Part shown: piece by piece, positions 49,522 through 57,944 of the stretch
Position numbering within the stretch: the stretch's first letter is position 1
Layout of the letters: each line of letters begins with the position of its first letter
Source of the DNA: an uncultured Prevotellaceae bacterium
Lineage (GTDB): Bacteria; Bacteroidota; Bacteroidia; Bacteroidales; Bacteroidaceae
Length of the DNA: 64,000 nt
Direction of reading: 5' to 3'
Assembly: GCA_902779455.1 (NCBI GenBank)
Contig: CACZBS010000002.1
Coordinates: forward strand, 124,001 to 188,000
Notes under the pieces: model-generated
What the model was told of the DNA's origin: nothing
The model's database searches: none
Seen by the model: the letters and a program-made list of their open reading frames with translations, nothing else
Translations under genes and position numbers: made by a program

Positions 49522-52389
49522 TTAATACCACTGCACACTGTTGGAATAGCTTGATCGCTTGTCGTACTTCAGGGCGTCGGTCAGGGTCGAGGCATTGCAT
49601 CGGAACGAGAAGTTGTAGCTCGTATAGGGCGCGAGCACCACTGAGCACGACATGTTGAAGCAATGCAAGTCGCGCGAGAGTGAGGCGGTGGTCATTGATA
49701 TTTTTTTGTTCTCGAAGTCATAGCCGGAGGAGAAGGAGATATTCCATCCGTCGCTGATGCGCACATTGCCGCTGACGTTGAGGTTCTGAGTGAACTTGTA
49801 TGGATAGCGCATCGTGTGATAGTTAAACTTCGAGCGATCCTGATTCTCGCGCATCGTGATACCATAGCCGAAGCTAAGCGACCATGGCACCGAGTAGGTC
49901 ATGTAGCCGTCCTCGTCGGTGTCGGCCTTATCCGACTTCTTGCGCTCGGCACCATGCTTGCCACGCTCCAGGTCACGGTCCAGGTTGGTGTCCACCTCGT
50001 TCTCATCCTCGTCGTCCCATTCGTCGTCCGGATTATCCCGGTTGCTCTTCTTCTCAGGGCGCTCACCCTTTAACCACTTGATAATAATGCTCACCTTTGA
50101 GTTGTCGAACGTATAGGAGAAGTTCTGCGACATGCCCTGGAATCGGCCTATCTTGCCCATACCCCAGTAGGTCTTATGGTCGCTGACGCGTGGAGTCGCC
50201 CCTACCGAGTCGGCTTCGTAGACATAGCTGGCAAAGACGGCATTCAGGTTGAGCGTATAGCGCTTGGTCAGCTTCAGGCGGATGCGGGTGGAGAGGTCGC
50301 TCCAGGGACGTGTCTTGGCTGACATGTTGTAGGACATCGAGCCGCCAAGCTCATCGATGATACTGACCTTCTTCAGCGAGTCGTTGCGGTCGCGGATCTT
50401 CATTTCCAGGTTGTTGGAGACGTCGAAGGAAACACTTCCAGTCTTGCCCCTGCCGGGGACGCCATAGAGCTGCCCCTGATAGGGAGAATACTCCACCAAC
50501 GTCACCTCGCCATTGGCATCAGTCTTGGCATAAGTTTCATAATAGCCATAGCGCGAGGCACTGAAATCTGGGGCATAAGAGAGGCTCACCTGCGGAGTGA
50601 AGACATGGCGGATGCGGTCGATCTTGTTGCCGAAGAGCTTGCGTGAAGGTATATATGAGCCATAAAGCTTCGTGGAGGCCGAGAAGCTCATGTTCCAGTT
50701 ATAGACGTTGTAGAATCCGTTGAGTGTGTCGAGCACCTCACTCTGGCTCTGCTGGCTCCACGACCGCATGACTTTATTTGTGTAGGTGCGGTCAGTGAAG
50801 TTGACCGAGGGATTGATGTTGATATATCCCAAGAGCGTGAAGTTGGCGCTGATGGGGATGGAGTGCTGCATGCCGTTGCGCCAGTCCTTGATGATGTTCT
50901 TGTGCAGCAGTTCGTCCTCCTTTGATGTGATGGAGTTAGAGAAATGTCCTGTATACGACATCGAGATCTTCTCATACCAGCGCTCCTTGCCCACCATCTT
51001 CTTGCGTTTGAAGGGATAGAAGCGCGAGATGGAGATATTGAGGTCAGGCAGAGTCATGCCTATCGTGGAGTCGCGCATGTTTTGGTTCAGGTTCATCGTG
51101 GTCGAGAGGTTCATTCCAATGCTCGAGAACGTGGTGCTGTAGCTGACCGACGAGGTGCGTGTCGACTGGGTCATCGACTGCGGATTGTACATCGACGTCA
51201 GGTTGTTGCGCTCATAGCTCGACGTCGCAAAGTTGACCGATGCCGAGAGCGTGGAGAACGGGTTGGCCTTGGCGTCCTGCCGATGGCTCCACTGAATCTT
51301 GAACGATGTCTGCTTGGAATAGTCAGGCATGTTCTTTTCGCCCGTGACGGAGTTCTGATAGCTGGCATAGACGGAGCCGCTGAACTTATAGCGCTTACGA
51401 TAGTTGGAGGCGGCCGATATGCCCCAAGAGCCTTTGGTGTAAATCTCGCCGATCAGCTTGAGGTCCATCTTGTCAGAGATGGCGAAGTAGTAGCCGCCGT
51501 CGCGGAGGTAGAATCCGCGTTCGGTCTCGTCGCCGTAGGTCGGCATAATGAAACCGCTGGAGTAGCTTTTCGTGAAGGGGAAGAAACCGTAGGGGATGGC
51601 CAGCGGCAGGGGCACATCGCAGACGACAAGGTAGGTGGGACCGAAGACGACGTCCTTGCCGGGCCTGACCTTGGCGCGCGACATGGCCAGATAGAAGTCC
51701 GGATGCGGGTCGTCGCAGGTAGTGTAACGGCCATGTCCGAGAAACAATTCGCCGTTGGCCCCGCGCTTGGCCAGCTCGGCGGTGAGGAAGCCGTCCTCCT
51801 GTTCGGTATAGACCTGCTGGATGAGTCCTTTCTTGGTCTTGAAGTTGAAGGCCATCGTGTCGTTCTCATACGTGTCCGACCCCATCTGAAATACGGGAGT
51901 ACCCGTAAGCAAACCCGTTGTGGTGTCACGTATGCCGGTAGCATGGACGAGTGAAGAGTCGAGACACATGTAGATCTTCTCGCTCTTGAGGTCCATGTTC
52001 TGATATTTCACGTGGGCATCGCCGAAGAGGTGGGCCATGCCCGAACCGGCCTCATAGATCAGCGAGTCGGTAGCGGAGAACTCAACAGGTGCATCGATGC
52101 CGTTCTTCTTCTGACGGTTCAGCGAGTCGAGGGCCAGCGAGTCGTCGATGGCCTTATTGTGCTTATAGATGGCAAGCTGCAGCGAGTCCATCGTCGACGT
52201 GTCGCGCTTCAGTGCCGCTGCTGCCGGACGTTTGGTCTCGATGATGGTGTCCTGGGGGATCGTATCGTCGGTCAAGAGCGTATCAAGCACGTCGGCCCAA
52301 GCGCGCTGGCGAGGGGCCGACGAAGGGACTCCGGCCAACAATACTACGACGGCCAAGAGCATCACGAATAGTACCGACTTTCGTTTCAC
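49522..52389 (-). CDS. lptD: LPS-assembly protein LptD-like outer-membrane protein
   Basis: A 955-residue outer-membrane protein with signal peptide (SVLFVMLLAVVVLLAGVPSS). An OstA/LptA-like jellyroll (DSLIYEAGSGMAHLFGDAHV, then VKYQNMDLKSEKIYM) covers ~105-190; the rest is a large beta-barrel of alternating hydrophobic strands, preceded by PLPLAIPYGFFPF. This is the Bacteroidetes LptD type that inserts lipopolysaccharide into the outer leaflet. An acidic insertion (DNPDDEWDDEDENEVD) lies near 790. It has its own promoter and heads the operon to the CinA-type gene. Confidence 0.9.
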   Translation of the reverse strand: MKRKSVLFVMLLAVVVLLAGVPSSAPRQRAWADVLDTLLTDDTIPQDTIIETKRPAAAALKRDTSTMDSLQLAIYKHNKAIDDSLALDSLNRQKKNGIDAPVEFSATDSLIYEAGSGMAHLFGDAHVKYQNMDLKSEKIYMCLDSSLVHATGIRDTTTGLLTGTPVFQMGSDTYENDTMAFNFKTKKGLIQQVYTEQEDGFLTAELAKRGANGELFLGHGRYTTCDDPHPDFYLAMSRAKVRPGKDVVFGPTYLVVCDVPLPLAIPYGFFPFTKSYSSGFIMPTYGDETERGFYLRDGGYYFAISDKMDLKLIGEIYTKGSWGISAASNYRKRYKFSGSVYASYQNSVTGEKNMPDYSKQTSFKIQWSHRQDAKANPFSTLSASVNFATSSYERNNLTSMYNPQSMTQSTRTSSVSYSTTFSSIGMNLSTTMNLNQNMRDSTIGMTLPDLNISISRFYPFKRKKMVGKERWYEKISMSYTGHFSNSITSKEDELLHKNIIKDWRNGMQHSIPISANFTLLGYININPSVNFTDRTYTNKVMRSWSQQSQSEVLDTLNGFYNVYNWNMSFSASTKLYGSYIPSRKLFGNKIDRIRHVFTPQVSLSYAPDFSASRYGYYETYAKTDANGEVTLVEYSPYQGQLYGVPGRGKTGSVSFDVSNNLEMKIRDRNDSLKKVSIIDELGGSMSYNMSAKTRPWSDLSTRIRLKLTKRYTLNLNAVFASYVYEADSVGATPRVSDHKTYWGMGKIGRFQGMSQNFSYTFDNSKVSIIIKWLKGERPEKKSNRDNPDDEWDDEDENEVDTNLDRDLERGKHGAERKKSDKADTDEDGYMTYSVPWSLSFGYGITMRENQDRSKFNYHTMRYPYKFTQNLNVSGNVRISDGWNISFSSGYDFENKKISMTTASLSRDLHCFNMSCSVVLAPYTSYNFSFRCNASTLTDALKYDKRSSYSNSVQWY

Positions 52390-52393
52390 AATG

Positions 52394-52401
52394 CAAAATT
52401 A
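52394..52401 (-). promoter_or_regulatory. lptD promoter, -7 box TAATTTTG
   Basis: TAATTTTGCA on the minus strand, immediately before the start codon, so the leader would be very short. The gap to the HD gene (52402-52451) is AT-rich. Confidence 0.6.
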
Positions 52402-52451
52402 CACAGAAAATCCCGAATAACGGGCTGTTTACAATAGTTTAACGCATTTTT

Positions 52452-52946
52452 TCACTCAAACATCGAGGCCCAGTGGCGGAACTTCTCGACACCGGCTTCG
52501 CCAAAGCGGGCCAGGCTTTCAGCCGCCTGACCGACGGAGAGGATGCGGTCAGGGTGACTCTTGGAATAGAATTTATCTGCATAGCAGACCACCTGCTCCT
52601 CCATCGTTTCTGGCTCCAGGCCAGGCAGCCCCGTCCCTGTATGACGCTCAGCCACACGGGCATGGCGTTCGTAGCCTTCGTGCCGCAACAGTTCGCCGCC
52701 GATAGGTCCATGGCGCAGATAGGGTTCCGTGCCGTGGCAATGAATCGACGGCGCCTGACACCAGCGGATGCCGATGTCGTGGAGCATGGCTGCCTCTTCG
52801 AGGAACGTAGCGTCGAGGTGTAGCTCCGGATGGCGGCTGGCGATGAGCAGGCAGCGGTCGGCCACTTGCCGGGAATGCTTCAGGAGCAGCCGGCGCAGCG
52901 CATCATCCTCCGTATAATACTTCTCTATGATTGAAAGATAATCCAT
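52452..52946 (-). CDS. HD-domain hydrolase (164 aa)
   Basis: A small HD protein: LLKHSRQVADRCLLIASRHP (first histidine), EEAAMLHDIGIRWC (HD pair) and HTGTGLPG, SHPDRILS further on. It resembles the uncharacterised YqeK/HDIG group with a single domain. Substrate unknown. It follows nadE by 14 nt and is the last gene of the long bat-nadE unit. Confidence 0.85.
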   Translation of the reverse strand: MDYLSIIEKYYTEDDALRRLLLKHSRQVADRCLLIASRHPELHLDATFLEEAAMLHDIGIRWCQAPSIHCHGTEPYLRHGPIGGELLRHEGYERHARVAERHTGTGLPGLEPETMEEQVVCYADKFYSKSHPDRILSVGQAAESLARFGEAGVEKFRHWASMFE

Positions 52947-52960
52947 CGTTGTCTATTTGT

Positions 52961-54883
52961 CTACAGCGTGTCACACTCCTTGAGCCAGAGCGACGACGAA
53001 GCATCACTGGGCATGCGCCAGTCGCCACGAGGCGAGAGGCTGACGCTGCCCACCTTGGGCCCATCGGGCAGACAGGAGCGCTTGAACTGCTGATTGAAGA
53101 AACGGCGGCAGAAGGTCTGCAGCCACCGCCTCAGGGTGTCGTCGTCATACTTCTGTCCGAAGGCTGCTTGGGCAAGCATATAGATCTTACGTGGACCGAA
53201 GCCATGGCGCAGCATGTAGAAGAGGAAGAAGTCGTGGAGCTCATAGGGCCCGACGAGGTCTTCGGTCTTCTGGGCGATGTTGCCTTCGGCGTCGGCTGGT
53301 GTCAACTCGGGCGAGATGGGGGTGTCGACAACGTCGAGTAGCGTCGGCTGCTCTTCGGCGAAGGCCGGCAACTGAGCGGCGTAGCGTATGAGATGCTGCA
53401 CGAGGGTCTTAGGCACACCGGCGTTGACGGCATACATCGACATGTGGTCGCCGTTGTAGGTGCACCACCCAAGGGCGAGTTCTGACAGGTCGCCCGTTCC
53501 GATGACGAGTCCACCCACCTGGTTAGCCACGTCCATCAGTATCTGGGTGCGCTCACGAGCCTGCGAGTTCTCGTAGGTCGTGTCGTGTTGCTGCGGGTTA
53601 TGGCCAATGTCCTCGAAGTGCTGCGTGACGGCCGCGGCGATGCTGATCTCGCGCTGGGTGATGCCCAGAAGGTCCATCAGCCTGACGGCATTCTGATGGG
53701 TGCGGTCGGTGGTGCCGAAGCCGGGCATCGTGATGCCGATGATGCCTTCACGGGAGAGTCGCAGGCGGTCGAAGGCCCGTACGGTGACGAGCAGAGCGAG
53801 CGTAGAGTCGAGTCCGCCGCTGATGCCTATGACGGCCTTATAGCATCGCGTATGCTCCAGACGCTTGCAGAGGCCGAGGGTCTGGATATTGAGGATCTCC
53901 TCGCAGGCGTCAGCCATCTCTGTGCCCTTTGGAATGAAGGGATGCGGGTCGACGGGACGGATGAGCTCGAAGTCGCGCGGCGTCGTCTGCCGCATGTCGA
54001 CGATGCGTGCGTGGGCACCGTCCTGAGCAGTGCGGAAGGTGGTGTTGTTCTGACGTTCGGAGCGAAGTCGCTCGACGTCGATCTGCTGTATCTTCAACTG
54101 AGGCTCCAGCGCGAAACGATCTGCTTCCGCGAGCAGCCGGCCGTTCTCGAAGATCATGGCGTTACCGCCGTAGACGACGTCCTGAGTGGACTCGCCATAG
54201 CCACACGAGCTATAGACGTAGCCGCACATCATGCGGGCACTCTGCTGGGCCAGCAGCGACGTGAGGTAGTTGTGCTTGCCGATGAGCTCATCAGTGGCCG
54301 ACAGGTTGACAATGAAGTCGGCACCGGCCAGGGCGAGATTGTTGCTCGGAGGCAGCGGGGCCCAGACGTCCTCACAGATCTCGATGCCGAATCCGACGCC
54401 GTCGCAGGTGCGGAAGACCTGCGGCTCGTTGCTGACGTGGACGGGGTTGCCGGCCAGGTAGACGTCCTGTTCCTGCAGGTCGGCAGCTGAGGCAAACCAC
54501 CGCTTCTCGTAGAACTCATTATAGTTGGGCAGATAGGTCTTCGCCACCAGGCCGAGGACAGCTCCGCGCTGAATGACGGCCGCACAGTTATAGAGGAGCG
54601 AGCCGATGCGCACGGGCAATCCGACGACGGAGATGACGTCGAGCTTGCGGGTGAAGTCGAGCAGCATCAGGAGCCCCTCCTCAGCCTTGTCGTTGAGCAA
54701 CTGCTGGCGGAAGAGGTCCTGACAGGTATAGCCCGTCAGACAAAGTTCCGGGAAGACAAGCACCTCCGTGCCCTGACCTTCGGCCTTGGCGATGAGACTT
54801 TCGATTTGCTGGACGTTATACTCCACGTCGGCCACCCGTATGCCTGGTATGGCGGCGGCCACCTTGATCAATCCGTATTTCAT
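52961..54883 (-). CDS. nadE: Glutamine-dependent NAD(+) synthase
   Basis: 640 residues with two domains. The N-terminal nitrilase-type glutaminase (~1-290) shows the catalytic triad: [30 protein letters not shown] and [11 protein letters not shown]. The C-terminal synthetase domain has the ATP motif [15 protein letters not shown] and later [20 protein letters not shown]. It amidates nicotinic acid adenine dinucleotide to NAD with glutamine as nitrogen source. It follows the DUF2027-Smr gene by 39 nt. Confidence 0.97.
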   Translation of the reverse strand: MKYGLIKVAAAIPGIRVADVEYNVQQIESLIAKAEGQGTEVLVFPELCLTGYTCQDLFRQQLLNDKAEEGLLMLLDFTRKLDVISVVGLPVRIGSLLYNCAAVIQRGAVLGLVAKTYLPNYNEFYEKRWFASAADLQEQDVYLAGNPVHVSNEPQVFRTCDGVGFGIEICEDVWAPLPPSNNLALAGADFIVNLSATDELIGKHNYLTSLLAQQSARMMCGYVYSSCGYGESTQDVVYGGNAMIFENGRLLAEADRFALEPQLKIQQIDVERLRSERQNNTTFRTAQDGAHARIVDMRQTTPRDFELIRPVDPHPFIPKGTEMADACEEILNIQTLGLCKRLEHTRCYKAVIGISGGLDSTLALLVTVRAFDRLRLSREGIIGITMPGFGTTDRTHQNAVRLMDLLGITQREISIAAAVTQHFEDIGHNPQQHDTTYENSQARERTQILMDVANQVGGLVIGTGDLSELALGWCTYNGDHMSMYAVNAGVPKTLVQHLIRYAAQLPAFAEEQPTLLDVVDTPISPELTPADAEGNIAQKTEDLVGPYELHDFFLFYMLRHGFGPRKIYMLAQAAFGQKYDDDTLRRWLQTFCRRFFNQQFKRSCLPDGPKVGSVSLSPRGDWRMPSDASSSLWLKECDTL

Positions 54884-54922
54884 CTGTTCTTTGCTTAATT
54901 ATTCACTGTACATCGTACATTA

Positions 54923-55981
54923 TCACTTAATCGTAACCTGGGTGGCGCCATAGCCGTATTCGCGGAACGAAGCGTCCTGATAGCTGTACTGCTTATAGCG
55001 ATACTGGAGCTCGTTGACTAGCGCCTTGCGGAGCACGCCCTCGCCCTTGCCATGTATGAAGACGATGCGCTGGCCACGCTTCTTGGCATACTCCTTGAGC
55101 GTACGACGGAAGACATCGAGCTGATAGTTGAGGATGTCGCTGGCCGACATGCCCTGAGTGGTCTCGAGCAGTTCGTCGGCATGGAGGTCGATGACGAGCG
55201 GCCCGTCGGGGGTCGCCGATTCGCGGCGGATGGTGGTGCGGGGCTTGGGCTCCGGCTCGTTCTTCTGAAAGAGGTTCGCCTTCAGCTGCTGACCGTCGAT
55301 GACGAGCGGACGGATGGCCTTGTCGTTCTCAATGATGGTATAGACGAGGGCCGGCTGCTCGAAGAAGGCACTCTGCTGGAAGGTATGCAGCTTGTAGAAC
55401 TTGACGGGGTCAATGCGCAGCTGGACGTCGACGGCGGGTTTGAGGATGAAGGGTTTCTCGCGCTTGTATGGCAACAGCTGGACGGCGATGCGCTCCATGG
55501 CGTTGAGGTCCTCGCGGCCGAACTCCTCGATGAACACCTGCGTGTTAGGCTCCACCTCGGCCGTGTCGCGCAGTCGCCATGCGTTGCCCTCCGCGGTCAT
55601 GTAGGTGAAGCGAAGGTAGTAGTTGGAGTCGTTGACGAAGTAGGTCTCGAAGCGCGTCTGCGAGAGCTCCTTGACGTCCATCGGCACGAAGGCCAAATAG
55701 GCAGAGAGCTGCTCCCCACCCTTGCGCTCCTCGACGGGGGCCTTGAACGTGATGGGGCGGTCAGCCGGTTCCTGCTCCACCTGCTTCTTCTGTTGTTGCT
55801 TCACTTCGATGACATGGCTGGTGTCATAGTTCTCCTGGCCGATGACGACGACCTCGCTCATGGGCATGGGCACCTGGAAGCCGTCCTCGTCCTCGACGAG
55901 CACAATATTCTTTCCCTGGAAACCGGCCACGCGGCCGCCTCCTATCTCACTCAGGAATCTGACTTTATCTCCTATTTTCAT
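54923..55981 (-). CDS. DUF2027 protein with C-terminal Smr domain
   Basis: 352 residues. The N-terminal domain starts KIGDKVRFLSEIGGGRVAGF and is typical of DUF2027 in Bacteroidetes. A central beta domain follows, and the C-terminus is an Smr domain: VIDLHADELL and IVFIHGKGEGVLRKAL, the DLH and HGKG nuclease-associated motifs, as in MutS2. DNA or RNA cleavage is therefore possible but not shown. It is 3 nt from queA in the same direction. Confidence 0.88.
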   Translation of the reverse strand: MKIGDKVRFLSEIGGGRVAGFQGKNIVLVEDEDGFQVPMPMSEVVVIGQENYDTSHVIEVKQQQKKQVEQEPADRPITFKAPVEERKGGEQLSAYLAFVPMDVKELSQTRFETYFVNDSNYYLRFTYMTAEGNAWRLRDTAEVEPNTQVFIEEFGREDLNAMERIAVQLLPYKREKPFILKPAVDVQLRIDPVKFYKLHTFQQSAFFEQPALVYTIIENDKAIRPLVIDGQQLKANLFQKNEPEPKPRTTIRRESATPDGPLVIDLHADELLETTQGMSASDILNYQLDVFRRTLKEYAKKRGQRIVFIHGKGEGVLRKALVNELQYRYKQYSYQDASFREYGYGATQVTIK

Positions 55982-55984
55982 TAT

Positions 55985-57205
55985 TCAGGGTATTAAGAGT
56001 GAACTGTCGCCATAGCTCAGGAAACGGAAGTCGTGAGCCAGGGCATAATCGTAGATACGGCGCCAGTCGCCATTGACAAAGGCACTGACGAGCAGCAGCA
56101 GCGTCGACTGCGGCTGGTGGAAGTTGGTGACGAGCTTGCTGACGATCTTATAGTCATAGCCCGGGGCAATGATGATCTGCGTGCTGGAGTGGAGCACGTC
56201 AAGATCATGACGCACCATCCATTGGAGCAGGGCCTGCAGGGCGCTCTTCGTGTCGAGCCGCTCGCCTTCTGCGATATCATAAGGCTCCCACTGACCGACG
56301 TGAAGGCCAGCTTCGCTCATCTCCGGGTCGGCTGCCGCCTTGAGTCCCATGTAGTAGAGGCTCTCGAGGGTGCGCACGCTGGTGGTGCCGACGGCGATGG
56401 CCTGACAATCGTGACGGATGATCTTTTCTATCGTCGAGCGCTTCACGCTGACATATTCGGTGTGCATCTCGTGATCGGCTATCTCCTCGCTCTTGACAGG
56501 CTTGAAAGTGCCGGCACCGACGTGGAGTGTCAGCTCCTCACGGTCGATGCCGTGAGCGTCGAGGGCCTGCAGGACGCGTTCGGTGAAGTGAAGCCCGGCC
56601 GTCGGAGCAGCCACGGAGCCCTTGATCTTCGAGTAGACCGTCTGATAGGTCGTCTTGTCGCTCTCCTGCGTCTCACGGTTCAGGTAGGGCGGAATGGGCA
56701 GCTCGCCCATCGTCTCGAGAATCTCGGCAAAGGAGACGTCGGCGGCGTCCCAGCCGAAGTCGACCCAATGGCTGGTGCCTACCTGATGGCCGCGCGTGGC
56801 GGTGATAGTGACGGCCCTGCCCTTCACGTCGATGGTCCGCCGCAGTGTGCCCTCCTTCCATTTCTTCAGGTTGCCCACCATGCAGAGCCATGCGCACTGG
56901 CCTTGCGTCTGGAACATGAGCTCGTAGTCAGTAGGCTGTGCCGGCTCAAGCAGGAACACCTCGATCAGGGCGCCTGTCTCCTTGCGGAAGTGGAGGCGCG
57001 CCTGAATCACTTTCGTGTTGTTGAATACCATCAGGGCTCCCTCAGGCAGATAGGACGGGAGGTTCATGAAGGTGTCTTCGCTGACCTCGCCGTGACGATA
57101 GACCAGCAGTTTCGAGTGGTCGCGCTCAGCCAAGGGGAACTTGGCGATGCGCTCGTCAGGGAGCGGATAGTTATAGTCGCTGATATGTATGTGTCGTGTA
57201 TCCAT
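55985..57205 (-). CDS. queA: S-adenosylmethionine:tRNA ribosyltransferase-isomerase
   Basis: QueA transfers and isomerises the ribose of SAM to form epoxyqueuosine on tRNA. 406 residues, against ~345-355 for E. coli QueA, so a long form common in Bacteroidetes. YNYPLPDERIAKFPLAERDHSKLL at the start, APTAGLHFTERVL near 215, HVGAGTFKPVKSEEI and TNFHQPQSTLLLLVSAF are family blocks. No other queuosine gene is near. It sits 13 nt after the PAP2 gene. Confidence 0.93.
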   Translation of the reverse strand: MDTRHIHISDYNYPLPDERIAKFPLAERDHSKLLVYRHGEVSEDTFMNLPSYLPEGALMVFNNTKVIQARLHFRKETGALIEVFLLEPAQPTDYELMFQTQGQCAWLCMVGNLKKWKEGTLRRTIDVKGRAVTITATRGHQVGTSHWVDFGWDAADVSFAEILETMGELPIPPYLNRETQESDKTTYQTVYSKIKGSVAAPTAGLHFTERVLQALDAHGIDREELTLHVGAGTFKPVKSEEIADHEMHTEYVSVKRSTIEKIIRHDCQAIAVGTTSVRTLESLYYMGLKAAADPEMSEAGLHVGQWEPYDIAEGERLDTKSALQALLQWMVRHDLDVLHSSTQIIIAPGYDYKIVSKLVTNFHQPQSTLLLLVSAFVNGDWRRIYDYALAHDFRFLSYGDSSLLIP

Positions 57206-57218
57206 GAAGATTCATTAT

Positions 57219-57920
57219 TTATATATAAAGGTAGCAGCATGCCCGCAGGATGGCATAGACCATGGTGAAGAGCATGACGCAGACGACGGCGTCGACATCG
57301 GTGATCTGATAGCCGGTCGACGTGTACTGGCTGGAGATATAGCTGCCTGTCGTTGCGATCCGACGGCTGATGCGATTGTGGACGAACCACATGGCCGTGC
57401 CGACGAAGCCGCCCCAGAGGAGGCCGCAGAGGACGTCGCCAGGAAAGTGGACACCCAGGTACATGCGCGTCCAGCAGTTGAGCAGCGACCACGCCACGAG
57501 TGACACCGTGAGCAGTCGGCTGCGCACCAGCAGGGAGAGGAAGACGGCCAGGCTGAACGTGTTGGAGGCATGCGACGAGAAGAACCCGAAGTTGCCGCCA
57601 CGATAGCCGTTGACCACGTCGACCAGCATGCCGATCTCCGCGTCGCGCGTCGGGCGCCATCGGCCCACGAGGGGCTTGACGATCATGTCGTTGAGCGAGC
57701 CGGCCAGGAAGACGCACAGCAAGGCACAGGCGATGACGAGCATGACCTTCTGGATGCTGTCGTTGTTCTTGATGACGAGATAGATCAGCGCGGCGTAGAG
57801 GGTAATCCACGTTGGTCCTGCCGTCAGCGTCTTCACCAATCCATCGAGGAACAGCGAGTCGCTGCCGTTGATGGCGAGCAGCAGTTGCTTGTCGAGCCCT
57901 ATCAGATATGCCAGATCCAT
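57219..57920 (-). CDS. PAP2-family membrane phosphatase
   Basis: 233 residues with five or six membrane helices and the three phosphatase motifs: KPLVGRWRPTRD (KxxxxxxRP), FFSSHASNTFSL and SRT-like TRMYLGVHFPGDVLCG. Such proteins dephosphorylate undecaprenyl pyrophosphate, lipid A or phosphatidic acid; which one cannot be said. It lies 24 nt after the batD-batE gene, in the same unit. Confidence 0.9.
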   Translation of the reverse strand: MDLAYLIGLDKQLLLAINGSDSLFLDGLVKTLTAGPTWITLYAALIYLVIKNNDSIQKVMLVIACALLCVFLAGSLNDMIVKPLVGRWRPTRDAEIGMLVDVVNGYRGGNFGFFSSHASNTFSLAVFLSLLVRSRLLTVSLVAWSLLNCWTRMYLGVHFPGDVLCGLLWGGFVGTAMWFVHNRISRRIATTGSYISSQYTSTGYQITDVDAVVCVMLFTMVYAILRACCYLYI

Positions 57921-57944
57921 TCCTTATTTCCTAATAGCTACGGA